IMG/VR virus record: IMGVR_UViG_3300010403_000035
Coordinates: 1 to 41,834 of that record
Reading direction: 5' to 3' (one strand)
Source: a virus
DNA: 41,834 bases
The notes below the pieces were generated by a model. The model saw only the letters and a list, made by a program, of their open reading frames with translations. It ran no database searches and was not told where the DNA came from. Both the position numbers and the translations under genes were made by a program. Shown in pieces: positions 22,945 through 33,463 of the stretch (position 1 is its first letter; every line of letters starts with the position of its first letter).

Positions 22945-25587
22945 ATGCCCTTCAATCGCGAGCTTGAGGACTTCGCTCAAGCGTTCTCTTCGGGTTACGC
23001 TGGGGCTAAATCTCCAAATGAGCGAGAGGCAGAGAAGCTTAATCTTGAAAAAGGAAGGCTTGAGGTAGGACACCTTCCAACGCAGTATGCGAATGAAGAT
23101 GCGCAAGCTGCTGCTACGCTAGAAAGTACGAACACTACAAATAAATTCAATTTGCTTAAGTTGCAAAACCTTCCGACAGAACTAGAACAGGCAAATAAAC
23201 TAGCTGGCCTACAGATAGAGAGTGCAGGACAAGACGTTGAAGCTAAGAAACGTGCAGCACTGCGCGAGCCAATAGATAACGCACATAAAGATGCGCTGTT
23301 TGACCTTGAGAAACAGCACGATCAAAACCTTATTACAGAAGATGAGTATAAGGCAGGGCGTCGTGTAATTGATGACGCATATACAGATAAGATAAATAAG
23401 CTTAATTTAGGAAAAACTGAACACGAGCTTAACCTAGCTGCAGAACAAGATACTCCTGAAAGAAAAGCGGCAAGAGATAAAGTAGTAGCTGCTGAAGTAA
23501 CTTCTGCAGAGGCTAAGGCAAAACTAGATGCATTGAACGCATCTCCTGAGAGCATTGCAAGAAACGAGGAAATTAAAAAAGAGGAGTTGAAGAAAGCTAA
23601 GGCAGATAGAGAGTACCAAGAAGCACTTACTGCAGCTAAGCGACTTGAAATCGATAACACATTTAACTTTGCGGACTTTTATAATAATCAAGCAGGATCA
23701 GACGTAGACTTTGGTACGCAAGCCGTGCCTGAGGGGCCAGCTAGTTCAACAGGTGTGGACCCGAATACAGGAATGAACACGGGCGCGGGGCCAAGGATAG
23801 GTGGTTCTGTTCCGGGTCCTACCAGTGCGGTAGACGTTCCTTCTACAACTACCGTTGCTTCTGCGGCAGCTGTTCCTCCTGAAAGCCCTCCCGGTAGCGA
23901 GGCAATTGTTGGTACATTTAATCCCCCGGATTTGGTGGGACCATATGAGGGAGCAAACCCGGAACCGGCTCCTCCAGAAGAAGCAGTACCCGCAGATACT
24001 GGTGGTGGCATGAACATCGATGCAGAACGCGGTGCCCCCGATATGCGCTCTCCATCATCCGCACCGGGGTCGGTATATCCAACAAGTCCAAAGGCAGACC
24101 CGGCACAAGCAACCCTTCAGAAAGCTAAGACTACGGGCAAGCTGACCATACCCGATCTTATAGACCTTGGCATAAAAGTTACGCCAGAGGCGTTAAAACA
24201 TTCAGCCGAGATGAGTGGTCTCATGGGGAACGAGTCAGCAGTTGATACACCAGAGACAGACCAGATGCATGCCAGCTGGCTGAACGGGGCTAACGGCGCA
24301 AACCCTGCCACTGCCGAGATGGTTCTGGCTACTATGGACGAAGCCACCGATGGTAAGCTTAACCCCAAAGAAAGGCTTATGGCTACCATTGGTGCTGGGT
24401 ATTTATATCATTCGGCGAGGGGAGAACCTGAGAAAGCTAAGGGGTATGCCATCGGTATGGTGGAATACGGCAGGCACCTTGCTGGACAGTATTCTGCTTT
24501 TGCTAAAGCTGCTGCCCATAGTGGTGATCCAGATGCTACCGCCATGGCAGCTATGCGTGCCTACGCGCATGTCGGGAATGGTAAGACCCTTGATGTGTCT
24601 AGGGCACCGGATGGGGAACATTTTATAGCTCATATTACAGACCTGAAGACCGGTAAGACTATTCTCAAGCAGCTTATGACGCCAGACGAAGTAATGGCGC
24701 AAGCCATGAAGACAACACCGGATGCAGTCATCCCCGAGATGTTGTCTGCTGCTGGCGAAGAGGACAAGACAATAACACGTGCCGATGCAGTAGTTCTTAG
24801 CAGTCAGACTGGCATTCCCGTTGATGTAATTGATGGTATGACCATGGCAGGGTTTACTGCGTACCAGCAAGGAGAAAAGAATAAAGCAGACAGTAAGCCG
24901 AAGGTTTCTGCTATTAGCATGGACGACGTAGAAGCTGCGCAGACGGCTATAAATCAGACAGCCGATACGCTCATAAAGCGTGATGTAGACCGTAAGACGG
25001 GTATAGCAGATTTGTTTGATGTTCCTAACGCTAGGGATAACCTTGTTCCTGTTGCGGCTGACATAATGGTGAGGAATACAGATAAGGTTATTAGTTCAGA
25101 CCAAGCCATACGGGCAACCAAGTACCTTGTTGAAAACGGCCTTCCTGAAAAAATGGAGGAGTATGACGATAATACTTGGATCATTAATGTTCCCGGTCAG
25201 CGCCACGTTAAGCTGGACAAGGGCCGTGCGGATATGATCATAGCCTCGCATGATCAGTATCTGGCTAATAAGAAACTCACCGCATCCGAGAAAAAGGAAA
25301 GGGCTGATAAGGACGCAGCTGATAAAGCGAGAGACATGGAGTGGCGTCAAAGAATACAGGAAAACGTGCAGCGGGGGGACGAGGCTGTGTATCCACAGAT
25401 TGGGCCGGGAGCTGTGGACGAAAGTGATCCTACTAATTACCCACCGATGGGTCCTGAAGCAGTGCCTGCTGGGCCTGCGCCACCTATTGCGAATGCACCG
25501 CCCCGCAGGCGTTTGTATGTGCCACCCGCTAGTGTGATACCGCAAAATCAATCTGAGCCTTGGTACTGGAGGATGTTTAATAATTAG
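22945..25587 (+). CDS. large internal virion protein, 880 aa
   Basis: The N-terminal quarter is a long charged coiled coil (about residues 30-240; SPNEREAEKLNLEKGRLEV, then many Glu/Lys/Ala helices). Residues about 250-400 are Pro/Gly/Ala-rich and disordered. The C-terminal half is helical and includes GNGKTLDVSRAPDGEHFIAH. The end has a second acidic helix and a proline-rich tail (YVPPASVIPQNQ). It is likely part of the DNA-ejection complex (gp15-like position). No enzyme motif seen. Confidence 0.65.
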   Translation: MPFNRELEDFAQAFSSGYAGAKSPNEREAEKLNLEKGRLEVGHLPTQYANEDAQAAATLESTNTTNKFNLLKLQNLPTELEQANKLAGLQIESAGQDVEAKKRAALREPIDNAHKDALFDLEKQHDQNLITEDEYKAGRRVIDDAYTDKINKLNLGKTEHELNLAAEQDTPERKAARDKVVAAEVTSAEAKAKLDALNASPESIARNEEIKKEELKKAKADREYQEALTAAKRLEIDNTFNFADFYNNQAGSDVDFGTQAVPEGPASSTGVDPNTGMNTGAGPRIGGSVPGPTSAVDVPSTTTVASAAAVPPESPPGSEAIVGTFNPPDLVGPYEGANPEPAPPEEAVPADTGGGMNIDAERGAPDMRSPSSAPGSVYPTSPKADPAQATLQKAKTTGKLTIPDLIDLGIKVTPEALKHSAEMSGLMGNESAVDTPETDQMHASWLNGANGANPATAEMVLATMDEATDGKLNPKERLMATIGAGYLYHSARGEPEKAKGYAIGMVEYGRHLAGQYSAFAKAAAHSGDPDATAMAAMRAYAHVGNGKTLDVSRAPDGEHFIAHITDLKTGKTILKQLMTPDEVMAQAMKTTPDAVIPEMLSAAGEEDKTITRADAVVLSSQTGIPVDVIDGMTMAGFTAYQQGEKNKADSKPKVSAISMDDVEAAQTAINQTADTLIKRDVDRKTGIADLFDVPNARDNLVPVAADIMVRNTDKVISSDQAIRATKYLVENGLPEKMEEYDDNTWIINVPGQRHVKLDKGRADMIIASHDQYLANKKLTASEKKERADKDAADKARDMEWRQRIQENVQRGDEAVYPQIGPGAVDESDPTNYPPMGPEAVPAGPAPPIANAPPRRRLYVPPASVIPQNQSEPWYWRMFNN

Positions 25588-25603
25588 TTACCTTTGAAGG
25601 TAA
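25588..25603. repeat. dispersed palindrome copy 11 (before giant gene)
   Basis: TTACCTTTGAAGGTAA, with perfect arms and a central TG step. GAAGG in the right arm serves the ATG at 25609. It starts on the base after the previous stop codon and is identical to the copy at 40471. Confidence 0.9.
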
Positions 25604-25608
25604 GAAGT

Positions 25609-28600
25609 ATGGCCCAGCTTAAATTTATCGATCCCTACGAGACCCCGGATCAGCAACACGCTGACGATCTGGCTGGCGATGTTTCGTGGGGTGATTATGC
25701 TACGGCTCTAGCTGCCGGCTCTACGGATGTAGTTGGCTCGATACCCGCCGTAACTCGCTGGATAGGCGAGAGCATGCCCGAAGATAGCCTGTTTGGGCAG
25801 ATGCTTGTTAACCGTGGCCGGTATCATGAGCGCAAGCTGAATGAGACTGCTGAAGATTTAACTTCCAGCATGAGTGACTCTGCGCAAGCCAGATCACTTG
25901 CTACGATAGGCTCCAGTGATTTTCTAGCGCATCCGTTTAGCTCGCTTGCCCTGAAAACTACTAGAACTGCTCCAAGCATCGCAGCGTCTATTGGGGCTAC
26001 GTTGTTCACTGCTGGCGGTGCGCCTTCTATGGCGGCTATCGCAGCGGTAAGCGGTGGGTTGAGTGCTGGTGAGACACTCAATGAGATGTACACCGCCGTA
26101 GACAACATGGACGATAAGGACCTACGCAAGTCCAGCACCATTTATGACGGCTATCGCAAACGTGGTTTATCTGAAGATCAAGCGCGCAGAGAACTAGACC
26201 GTGCAATGATCGGCTACAAGCCGTTTGGCTTGTTTGCACTAGGCGCTGTGACAGGTGTTGTCGGTCCCGCCGGGCAGATTGCCGGTGTTCTAGGCAAAGC
26301 TGGTCTTGGTAAAGCCGCAACCGAAGTTGCTAAAAGAGGTATCCTCAAGCGCGTAGGCATGGAAGCAGCGCAAGGAGCGGGTGCTGAGTTTGTACAAACG
26401 GGTGCTGAGCAGTTCTCGCAAGAAAAAGCTGCTGTTGATGTAGGGCTTCAGTCAGATATTAGATGGGGTAATGTAGCAAGCGCTGCAGCGGAAGGCGGCT
26501 TGATTGGTGGTATCCTTGGAGGTCCCACTGGTATTAAATCGCACACCAACGCCAACCCGCGTCCCGAGCCAGACAACCCCGCCGCAGTTGAAGTAGAAAC
26601 CGCAGTAAAGCCCAACCAAGCCTCTGTGCCGGCTAGAGCCTCTAACACACAAGCTTCTCCCCCAATCGTACCTCCCACTGGGACACACACTGCATCTACG
26701 TCCAGAGCCGCTACTATTCCCGGCGCTACGCCTAACCAGAAAAAACCAAAGGTCGCCCCCGGTGCACCTAGCCGCCCTGCCGCAGCAGCTGGAACTCCCG
26801 CTGCCACTACCGCCACAACGACCGCCACGCCCACCATTGGTACCGTGGCCGGGTTAGCCCCTAATACCTATACCCCTGCTTCTAAACCAGCTCCCCAAGC
26901 CTCACAGGGCGACCCTAAGGGGCTTGTAGCGGGCCAGACGGAGTTAGCTGCCCTAAACACCCAAGTCGCGCCTACGGGCATCTCTGGGGCTCCGGTGCAG
27001 GCTGTTCCTACAACGCCAACTGCACCGAGAACTACCGCTCAAGTCCAACGTGATGAGGGCGTAGGTTATGGTGAAGCTACTCGTATTGCCCATAGCGAAG
27101 GTAACACTTCAGGTATTACCCCTGCAGGTAATGTCGCTCCCCCCGCACTTACTCCTGCTGCTTCAGCGCCAGCTCCAACTCCTGTTCCACAGGTCCCCGC
27201 CCAGACACCCGGCGCAGGTTTTGGAGCTGGTCCTGAAGCAGCACCTGCCGTGCAGGGGCGTGTTTCTAATTTAGCGCCTAATACGGTTGAGGTCGCTGCT
27301 CCTGCTCCTGCTCTTCCCACCACAGGACGTGCACCACGTGTTCTGCAAGTTGCTCCAACCAAAGAGAACGCCGTTGAGATAGCTAGACAGAAAGCGGCTC
27401 GCGAAGTAGCAGCTGCCGCAGACGCAAAAGCTGAAGCTGCCGCTACTAAAGCCGCCGCAGACGCAGAAGCTAAAAAAGATACACACTATTCCATGATTGG
27501 CGTGGAGCCAGCTAAGGGGAAACAAAAAAGTCGTATCAATAAAGTTATTGACGATAGTGTTATTGCACGAAGATTACTGGATGATCGTCCGACCAATTCA
27601 ACGGTCCCAACCACTGAAGAAGGAATAAATGCGCTTAAGTCTGAATTGGACACTGCTGTTAAGTCTGCTGTAGCGCAGGGTGCAGACTTACGTGGTCAGG
27701 TTGGTCATGTATCTACCCCGCACTCGCTTGTGTGGCTTCGGGAAGCGCAGGAGCTTGTTAGCTATCTTGATAGCAAAAAGAAAATTGAGTTAGTTAATAA
27801 ACAAAAAGCTGTAGCAAGGTTTATTGATCGTGAGACAAGGATCAGGCTTGGCGAAGGGGTAGCTGTAAAAGCCGAGCGCGCGCTTGAAGCCGAACAGGCG
27901 CAAGCAACAAAAGGTAAAGGCAAGGGCCAAGTAACAGAACAAACCCAAGAAAGTGATGCCACTCCCGCTACATCTACCGCAACAAAGCCAATAAGTGTAG
28001 AAGCACCTACCGAAACAAAAACATTAGCCCGTAAAGCCGAGAAAGGCGGGGGTACAATAACAGTTGAGGTACCTAAGGCTGTAGAAGAAAAACCTGAAGA
28101 AGATTTAGAAGACCTAACTCAAAAGAGCGAAGCTATAGTCGAGCAGACTAGGGCACAAAAAATAATTGCTGATAAAAAAGCCAAGGAAGCAGCCAAGCAA
28201 GCTGAAGCCAGAAAAAGAGGCGAAGCAGCGCGTGCAGCGATAGAGGCTCGCACTGCAGAAGCGAATAAGAAAGCCGCAGAGGCTAAGGCGGCTGAAGCAG
28301 CTAAGCCTAAGCCCTTACCTCCACAGGTAAGTGAAAGGGTAGAAGCATCAAAAGAGAAAGCTGCACAGAAAGAAGCGGCTCAAGAGGCGAAGAAACCTCC
28401 TAAAGCGCGCAAGAAAAAGACAACAATAGTTGCGCCTAAGGCTTCTTCTCCGGCAGCGTCCTCTGCAGATTTTGCTGCACAGGTTAAGGCGGAAGTAGAG
28501 CCTAACCCCTCAGATGCGCAGATACTTGCAGACAACGCTTCTAAAGCGCATGTCTCTATTGAGGGCATGCCGCTTGCTATTGAGACGGCAGCAAATACTG

Positions 28601-31600
28601 AACGTCAAATAATTACCCCTACGGGTAGTCGTATTGGTAGGCTTTATAAATATGCCTACGGGCATATATTGGGGACAAAAGCTCCTGACGGAAATCCCAT
28701 TGATATCTTCTTGGGGCCAGAAGCTTACCCAAATAACCCTAAGCTAGAGGGCCTTCCTGTCGTTGTTATCGATCAGGTAGACCCGGATACCAAACTTCCT
28801 GACGAACCCAAGGTTATGTATGGGTTCGAGACGGTTAAAGATGCAGTAGCCGCTTACGAGGATAGTTATCCGCGCGGTCCAGAGCGTCGTGGCGACGTTA
28901 CGCCGATGACGCCAAACGAGTTCAAGCAATGGAGGATATCCAAGCAAGAAAACAAGAACGCTCAGGAGCCCGCAGGAGCGCCTGTCAGCGAGCTTGACGC
29001 GCTTATTGCAGAGCAGACTGGAGAGATATCTGCAGAAAGGGCAGAAGATTTAGAGAGTGTCCTAGATACTGACTTAGAGGCTTATGGTGACACACAGCCA
29101 AGAAGACTAAGGCTGGCAAATGATACTTTTGATGAGTTTAACCAAGTACCTTTAGAGGATCAGGTTGCTGCCTCACGGGGACGCGCCGCACGCCAAGAAC
29201 TGGAAGTAGCAGCTGTATCGTCAGACATAGGTACAGTGTCGAGTTTTCTTGATGCAGGCGTTCAACAGCAGAACAGCAAGGAGCGCGTTGGTTACGGACT
29301 AAAAGAGCGTGCACTTTTTCCGCATGTAATGAGACGCATAAAGGCGCTGGCTGGAGATGTAAAAGTATATGTTGTGTCAGGTAAAGATTTACAAGGAAGG
29401 CTTGGTAAGGGCGCTAATGTTGCTGGGTTTTATAGCGATGGAGGTGGCTATATAGTTGTTAATGGGGACTTGAGCCCCATTCAGTTTGCTAGGACGGTTC
29501 TGCATGAAGGTATTCATGCAGCGTTCGTAAAGGCTACACTCGAACATCCTGAGCTTATGGTTCAGTTGGATAAAATTCTGGAGGAAGGCTACGCCAAGTG
29601 GAAGAGTGTACCGGGTAACTACCTTAATGGTAAGTTGCCTTATGGCCTGACCAGTATCCATGAAATTCTTGCAGAGGCGCTTAGCAATCCACGCTTCCAA
29701 GAGTTTCTCTTAAATACCAAAGCTAGTAACGAGCTTGTTAAAGAGCTTGGGCTGGATGGCAAGTTCCGCTCAATGTGGGACGTGCTTATGCGGTTCATAG
29801 GCAAGATATTTAAGTTACCCAAGGCGCATGACTCGTTGCTCAGCGCAGTACTAAAAGTATCTTCCAAGCTTGAGCTTGCTGCGCCTGACTACGAAGGCGC
29901 AATATCTGATAAAGCCCTAGCTAACAACCTTCGCTATAAAGCGACAGGGTTGTTTCCCACTGACATAGAGTCAAGGTTCACAGATACTGTTGATCGCATC
30001 AATGAGAAATTACCCGCACGGGTAAAGAAGGTTCTTGGCACCGACGTTGCCCAACAAGATCAGGCAAACTCTCCTTGGCTCATGACTTTGCGAACGCTGG
30101 ATCAATTGATCCAAGTCGCCAAGAGATATGGACAGCCATTTTATGAACACCTCCGCAAGGTGGGCGACACCATTGAGCGTATTCGCACCACTGCAGGGAA
30201 ATACCTCGACGAGATGACGCCTCTCATAAACGAGAGCCATGGCTTAGAGCAAAAATACAAAGGCACTGATCTGTGGAAGAGGTTTGTTAATCTGGTTCAT
30301 GCCGAGACCAGACTGCAGGTTTATTCTGACCGTGATCTCTCTAGCCAGAAACATCTTGGCAAGAACACTCTCAGGGGTGCACAGCCCAAAGCAGAGTGGA
30401 GGGAACTTAACAACGAGTTCAAGGCACTTGCGGCTGCAGCTCCTGATCTCATAGCCTTCCGCACCAAAGCGATGGATTTTTATAAAACATCTCAAAACAG
30501 GGAACGACTTGGTATTGTTAAAAATACTTTGGAGATTGCTGGGTTTCACGATCCGGCTCTTGCCCAGAGACTATTCGATGGCGACGAGACTGAAGACGAT
30601 AAGTTGCTTCTTAAGCAGACCTACGATCACATCAAGGATGCCGCAGAGCTTGCCAAACTAAAAGGCCCGTATTTCCCCCAAATGAGAAGGGGCAATCACG
30701 TCGTCCGTGCGTTGTTTAAAATCGTCGCCCCGAAGTATGCGCTAAGGGCGCTGCCTGATGCGAACGGCGAAGTAAGAACTTGGGAGTTTGCCGGTAAGAA
30801 CGCTCGTAACCAAGCGATGGACTTCGCAGAAGCGCAAAAAGGTACCGGCATGGTGGCTACTCCGGTATCAGTATGGGTAGATAAAAACACAGGCGAAAGA
30901 TATTTTAACCTAGGTCAACCCGACGAAGTTCGCGTCCGTCCAGAAGACACTGATGCTGAACAACGGTTCAGGGTTACAGTACAAAACCGCTTCGTGGAGT
31001 TCTACGAAACAAAACGACAGGCACGTCAGGTAGCGGCTGCACTTGCAAGTGACCCAGCCGTAGATACTGATACTATTGCTCCGGTGGTCGAGAAGAGGTT
31101 TAACCCCGGCGACCGGCAAGCAGGCTTGATGTCGCATCAGCTAAGTGTATTGGCTGATAGCTTAGCTAAACGCCCCGGCTACCAGAACCTTAGCGACAAT
31201 GAGAAGAACCAAGTTGTACAGGCGTTTAACACTGCCAGCCTTAGGTTATTATCTTCTACGCGCATACAAACAAAGCGCATGCAGCGTACGAACGTGCTTG
31301 GCGCTTCTAATGACTTCACTAGAAATCTAACGGAGTACTCGCAGTCTGTAAGTGGTTATCTGGCAATGCTGGATCACCAGAATGATCTTAACACAGCCAT
31401 GGTCGCCGCCCGCAAAGAAGCCGATAGTTTCAGCGACTACAACAAAAGTGGTGGGCAAAGCTCTATCATGAACGTGATAGAGAAGCGCGTTAAAGGCGCT
31501 ACTGCGTTTGATAATTCTGGTAGAGCCTACGAGTGGGGCAACAGGCTGCTGGCTCTAAGCTTTGCGTCCAAGCTTATTTCTCCCGCTACTAACCTGCTTA

Positions 31601-33132
31601 ACTCGCTGCAAGTACCTATGGTGACCTATCCGGCACTGGCGTCAAGGTTTGGTCCGGGGCGTGCAGCGCAGATGCTGTTTAAGGTTTATAGGGAGATTGG
31701 CGTAGCGAACGTCCTCAAGCAAGGTATCGTTGCTTCCAAGCGCGCTATCACGCAGGGGCCGAACGCTGAAATGCCAAATATGGTAGAGGATATAATTTCC
31801 AGAGTAAAATCCCCGCAAGTGCGTGCCATGCTTAAGCATTTGATCGAAGTCGGTTCTATCGATGCGAATGCCGGTATAGAAATATCCGACCTGATCGAAA
31901 CCCGCACGGGCGCTCTAGGCACGATAGATCATTATACAAATTATATTCATACTTTTGGCAGGCAGATGCCAAAGGCTATTGAAGCTGTTAACCGTACTGT
32001 TACTGCTATTGCATCTTATAATCTGGAGATGCAGCGCTCAGGCGACCATGATTTAGCTGTGAGGTTTGCACAGGAAACCACTAATACTACGCAGGGATTG
32101 TATTCACACACCAACGCTGCGCCAGTATTTAATCATCCTCTTGGAAGATTAAGTTTACAGTTTAAGAAATACGGGCAGCTAATGTATAGCATGCTTGGTC
32201 ATAACATCGGCAAAGCTGTAATGAACGCTGAGCCGGGGGACCGCGCAGAGGCACTCAAGACGCTTGGTTATTTGCTGGGTACGCACTTTGTGATGGCAGG
32301 CGCATTGGGCCTCCCGCAGGAGCCGCTAAAGTGGCTTATTATTGGTGCGCGTGCAGCGGGCGCAAATGTATCATGGGCTGGCTTCGAGCACGGAGAACGG
32401 GAGTTTTTGTCCAGTATACTTGGGCAGGGACTTGGTGAGGTCGCTGCACGGGGTATAACCCGCGCACTCCCAGAAAGCTTCTCGTTTGATCTTAGCGGTC
32501 GTGCAGGCATGCAGGACTTGCTAACGTTTGGCGAACCACGCTCTGCAGACAAGCAGGACCTTAGTGCTTTCTTCTGGGATACCGCAGCTGGTGCGCCAGC
32601 GCAGATGCTGGGCGATTGGATAAAAGGCTCGCAGGCAGCATTGAATGGCGACATCGGAGAAGCCGCTCAGAGGTTCTCTATTATCAAGGTAGTCACTGAC
32701 GCCATAAAGAGCTATAGAAATACTTCAGGCGAACAGAAGACCGCTGCTGGTTACGAAAAACTATCAGCCTATGGACTTGGCGAGACAGCGATCAGGGCGT
32801 TTGGATTTACCCCCGCGAGGGAGGCCGAAACCTCAGAAGCGAGAAACTATTTTGCACAGGCCACTAAAGCTGCATCTAAAGCCAGAGACGATCTTATGCA
32901 TCAATGGTTTGAAGCAAGTCCTAGTGACCGTGGCAGGCTTTGGGGTACAGTAGAGAAGTTTAATTACGGTAAGACAAGGGACGAAAAGCTTACCCGCGCC
33001 GATCTTGACAAGTACGCAAAGCGTAGACGGACAGAAGAAAGATCAGGGCTGGTCAAGTCTGGGTTCAGGGTAACTCGTCGTGATACAGAGACATACAAGA
33101 AGCTCGGAAATACTTACAACATTAGCCCATAG
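25609..33132 (+). CDS. giant polyvalent virion protein with pyrophosphatase-like and zincin domains, about 2507 aa
   Basis: Residues 1-310 are helical with Gly/Ala-rich segments (IAASIGATLFTAGGAPSMAA) that could contact membranes. Residues about 315-620 are a Pro/Ala/Thr-rich linker, and about 760-980 are Lys/Ala/Glu-rich helices. Residues about 994-1115 match the InPase-type domain of phage polyvalent proteins (GHILGTKAPDGNPIDIFLGP, then VVVIDQVDPDTKLPDEPKVM). Residues about 1230-1400 are a zinc metallopeptidase: HEGIH (His1299, Glu1300, His1303) with a likely third ligand in HEILAEALSNPRF. The last 1000 residues are helical. It is likely injected with DNA (gp16-like). I chose the ATG at 25609 over the TTG at 25594. 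At least four dispersed palindromes lie inside. Confidence 0.75.
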   Translation: MAQLKFIDPYETPDQQHADDLAGDVSWGDYATALAAGSTDVVGSIPAVTRWIGESMPEDSLFGQMLVNRGRYHERKLNETAEDLTSSMSDSAQARSLATIGSSDFLAHPFSSLALKTTRTAPSIAASIGATLFTAGGAPSMAAIAAVSGGLSAGETLNEMYTAVDNMDDKDLRKSSTIYDGYRKRGLSEDQARRELDRAMIGYKPFGLFALGAVTGVVGPAGQIAGVLGKAGLGKAATEVAKRGILKRVGMEAAQGAGAEFVQTGAEQFSQEKAAVDVGLQSDIRWGNVASAAAEGGLIGGILGGPTGIKSHTNANPRPEPDNPAAVEVETAVKPNQASVPARASNTQASPPIVPPTGTHTASTSRAATIPGATPNQKKPKVAPGAPSRPAAAAGTPAATTATTTATPTIGTVAGLAPNTYTPASKPAPQASQGDPKGLVAGQTELAALNTQVAPTGISGAPVQAVPTTPTAPRTTAQVQRDEGVGYGEATRIAHSEGNTSGITPAGNVAPPALTPAASAPAPTPVPQVPAQTPGAGFGAGPEAAPAVQGRVSNLAPNTVEVAAPAPALPTTGRAPRVLQVAPTKENAVEIARQKAAREVAAAADAKAEAAATKAAADAEAKKDTHYSMIGVEPAKGKQKSRINKVIDDSVIARRLLDDRPTNSTVPTTEEGINALKSELDTAVKSAVAQGADLRGQVGHVSTPHSLVWLREAQELVSYLDSKKKIELVNKQKAVARFIDRETRIRLGEGVAVKAERALEAEQAQATKGKGKGQVTEQTQESDATPATSTATKPISVEAPTETKTLARKAEKGGGTITVEVPKAVEEKPEEDLEDLTQKSEAIVEQTRAQKIIADKKAKEAAKQAEARKRGEAARAAIEARTAEANKKAAEAKAAEAAKPKPLPPQVSERVEASKEKAAQKEAAQEAKKPPKARKKKTTIVAPKASSPAASSADFAAQVKAEVEPNPSDAQILADNASKAHVSIEGMPLAIETAANTERQIITPTGSRIGRLYKYAYGHILGTKAPDGNPIDIFLGPEAYPNNPKLEGLPVVVIDQVDPDTKLPDEPKVMYGFETVKDAVAAYEDSYPRGPERRGDVTPMTPNEFKQWRISKQENKNAQEPAGAPVSELDALIAEQTGEISAERAEDLESVLDTDLEAYGDTQPRRLRLANDTFDEFNQVPLEDQVAASRGRAARQELEVAAVSSDIGTVSSFLDAGVQQQNSKERVGYGLKERALFPHVMRRIKALAGDVKVYVVSGKDLQGRLGKGANVAGFYSDGGGYIVVNGDLSPIQFARTVLHEGIHAAFVKATLEHPELMVQLDKILEEGYAKWKSVPGNYLNGKLPYGLTSIHEILAEALSNPRFQEFLLNTKASNELVKELGLDGKFRSMWDVLMRFIGKIFKLPKAHDSLLSAVLKVSSKLELAAPDYEGAISDKALANNLRYKATGLFPTDIESRFTDTVDRINEKLPARVKKVLGTDVAQQDQANSPWLMTLRTLDQLIQVAKRYGQPFYEHLRKVGDTIERIRTTAGKYLDEMTPLINESHGLEQKYKGTDLWKRFVNLVHAETRLQVYSDRDLSSQKHLGKNTLRGAQPKAEWRELNNEFKALAAAAPDLIAFRTKAMDFYKTSQNRERLGIVKNTLEIAGFHDPALAQRLFDGDETEDDKLLLKQTYDHIKDAAELAKLKGPYFPQMRRGNHVVRALFKIVAPKYALRALPDANGEVRTWEFAGKNARNQAMDFAEAQKGTGMVATPVSVWVDKNTGERYFNLGQPDEVRVRPEDTDAEQRFRVTVQNRFVEFYETKRQARQVAAALASDPAVDTDTIAPVVEKRFNPGDRQAGLMSHQLSVLADSLAKRPGYQNLSDNEKNQVVQAFNTASLRLLSSTRIQTKRMQRTNVLGASNDFTRNLTEYSQSVSGYLAMLDHQNDLNTAMVAARKEADSFSDYNKSGGQSSIMNVIEKRVKGATAFDNSGRAYEWGNRLLALSFASKLISPATNLLNSLQVPMVTYPALASRFGPGRAAQMLFKVYREIGVANVLKQGIVASKRAITQGPNAEMPNMVEDIISRVKSPQVRAMLKHLIEVGSIDANAGIEISDLIETRTGALGTIDHYTNYIHTFGRQMPKAIEAVNRTVTAIASYNLEMQRSGDHDLAVRFAQETTNTTQGLYSHTNAAPVFNHPLGRLSLQFKKYGQLMYSMLGHNIGKAVMNAEPGDRAEALKTLGYLLGTHFVMAGALGLPQEPLKWLIIGARAAGANVSWAGFEHGEREFLSSILGQGLGEVAARGITRALPESFSFDLSGRAGMQDLLTFGEPRSADKQDLSAFFWDTAAGAPAQMLGDWIKGSQAALNGDIGEAAQRFSIIKVVTDAIKSYRNTSGEQKTAAGYEKLSAYGLGETAIRAFGFTPAREAETSEARNYFAQATKAASKARDDLMHQWFEASPSDRGRLWGTVEKFNYGKTRDEKLTRADLDKYAKRRRTEERSGLVKSGFRVTRRDTETYKKLGNTYNISP
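27116..27131. repeat. dispersed palindrome copy 12 (inside giant gene linker)
   Basis: TTACCCCTGCAGGTAA, with perfect arms and a central TG step. It encodes TPAGN in the Pro/Ala/Thr-rich linker. Confidence 0.9.
28315..28330. repeat. dispersed palindrome copy 13 (inside giant gene linker)
   Basis: TTACCTCCACAGGTAA, with perfect arms and a central CA step. It encodes LPPQV and interrupts a long Lys/Ala/Glu-rich helix region. Confidence 0.85.
28613..28628. repeat. dispersed palindrome, near-copy (start of InPase-like domain)
   Basis: TTACCCCTACGGGTAG, one base off at the last position, with a central TA step. It encodes TPTGS at the front edge of the pyrophosphatase-like domain. Confidence 0.65.
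30010..30025. repeat. dispersed palindrome copy 14 (inside giant gene)
   Basis: TTACCCGCACGGGTAA, with perfect arms and a central CA step. It encodes LPARV. It is identical to the intergenic copy at 16776. Confidence 0.9.
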
Positions 33133-33141
33133 GGGGTAATA

Positions 33142-33450
33142 ATGGCAACGAAAACTAGAATAGAGTTTGGGTCTCTTTACAATAGAAACAGTGCTAGTCC
33201 CAATATGATGATGGGTATGCCGGTATCAGCAGTCGCCATGAGTGTTACCGGCACCGCCTCCACCACAGGGACAACTGTACCGGCTAACGTAGGGTGGGCG
33301 TTCATTACCGCTATTGATGGTAACGTGCTGGCGCTCCCCGGCTCTGCGCCTACGGTTACACAGACCACTGGTAAGCTTTGCCTGCAGGGGGTTGAAACGC
33401 CTATCGCCGTGCAGCCGGGGCATTTGATTTCGCTCATAGAATTAGCATAA
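33142..33450 (+). CDS. hypothetical small structural protein, 102 aa
   Basis: The start follows AGGGGG with a short gap. The protein (MATKTRIEFGSLYNRNSASP) is rich in Gly, Thr, Val and Ala, is probably beta-stranded and has no signal peptide. It lies between the ejection set and the adhesin block. A decoration or tail-accessory role is possible by context, but no family is recognised. Confidence 0.6.
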   Translation: MATKTRIEFGSLYNRNSASPNMMMGMPVSAVAMSVTGTASTTGTTVPANVGWAFITAIDGNVLALPGSAPTVTQTTGKLCLQGVETPIAVQPGHLISLIELA

Positions 33451-33463
33451 AGCACTTGCATAA

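Noticed and set aside
33304-33322. TTACC and GGTAA separated by 9 bases (similar case at 17697)
   Set aside because: The spacing is not the strict 6 bases seen in all members of the palindrome family, so I treat these as chance.
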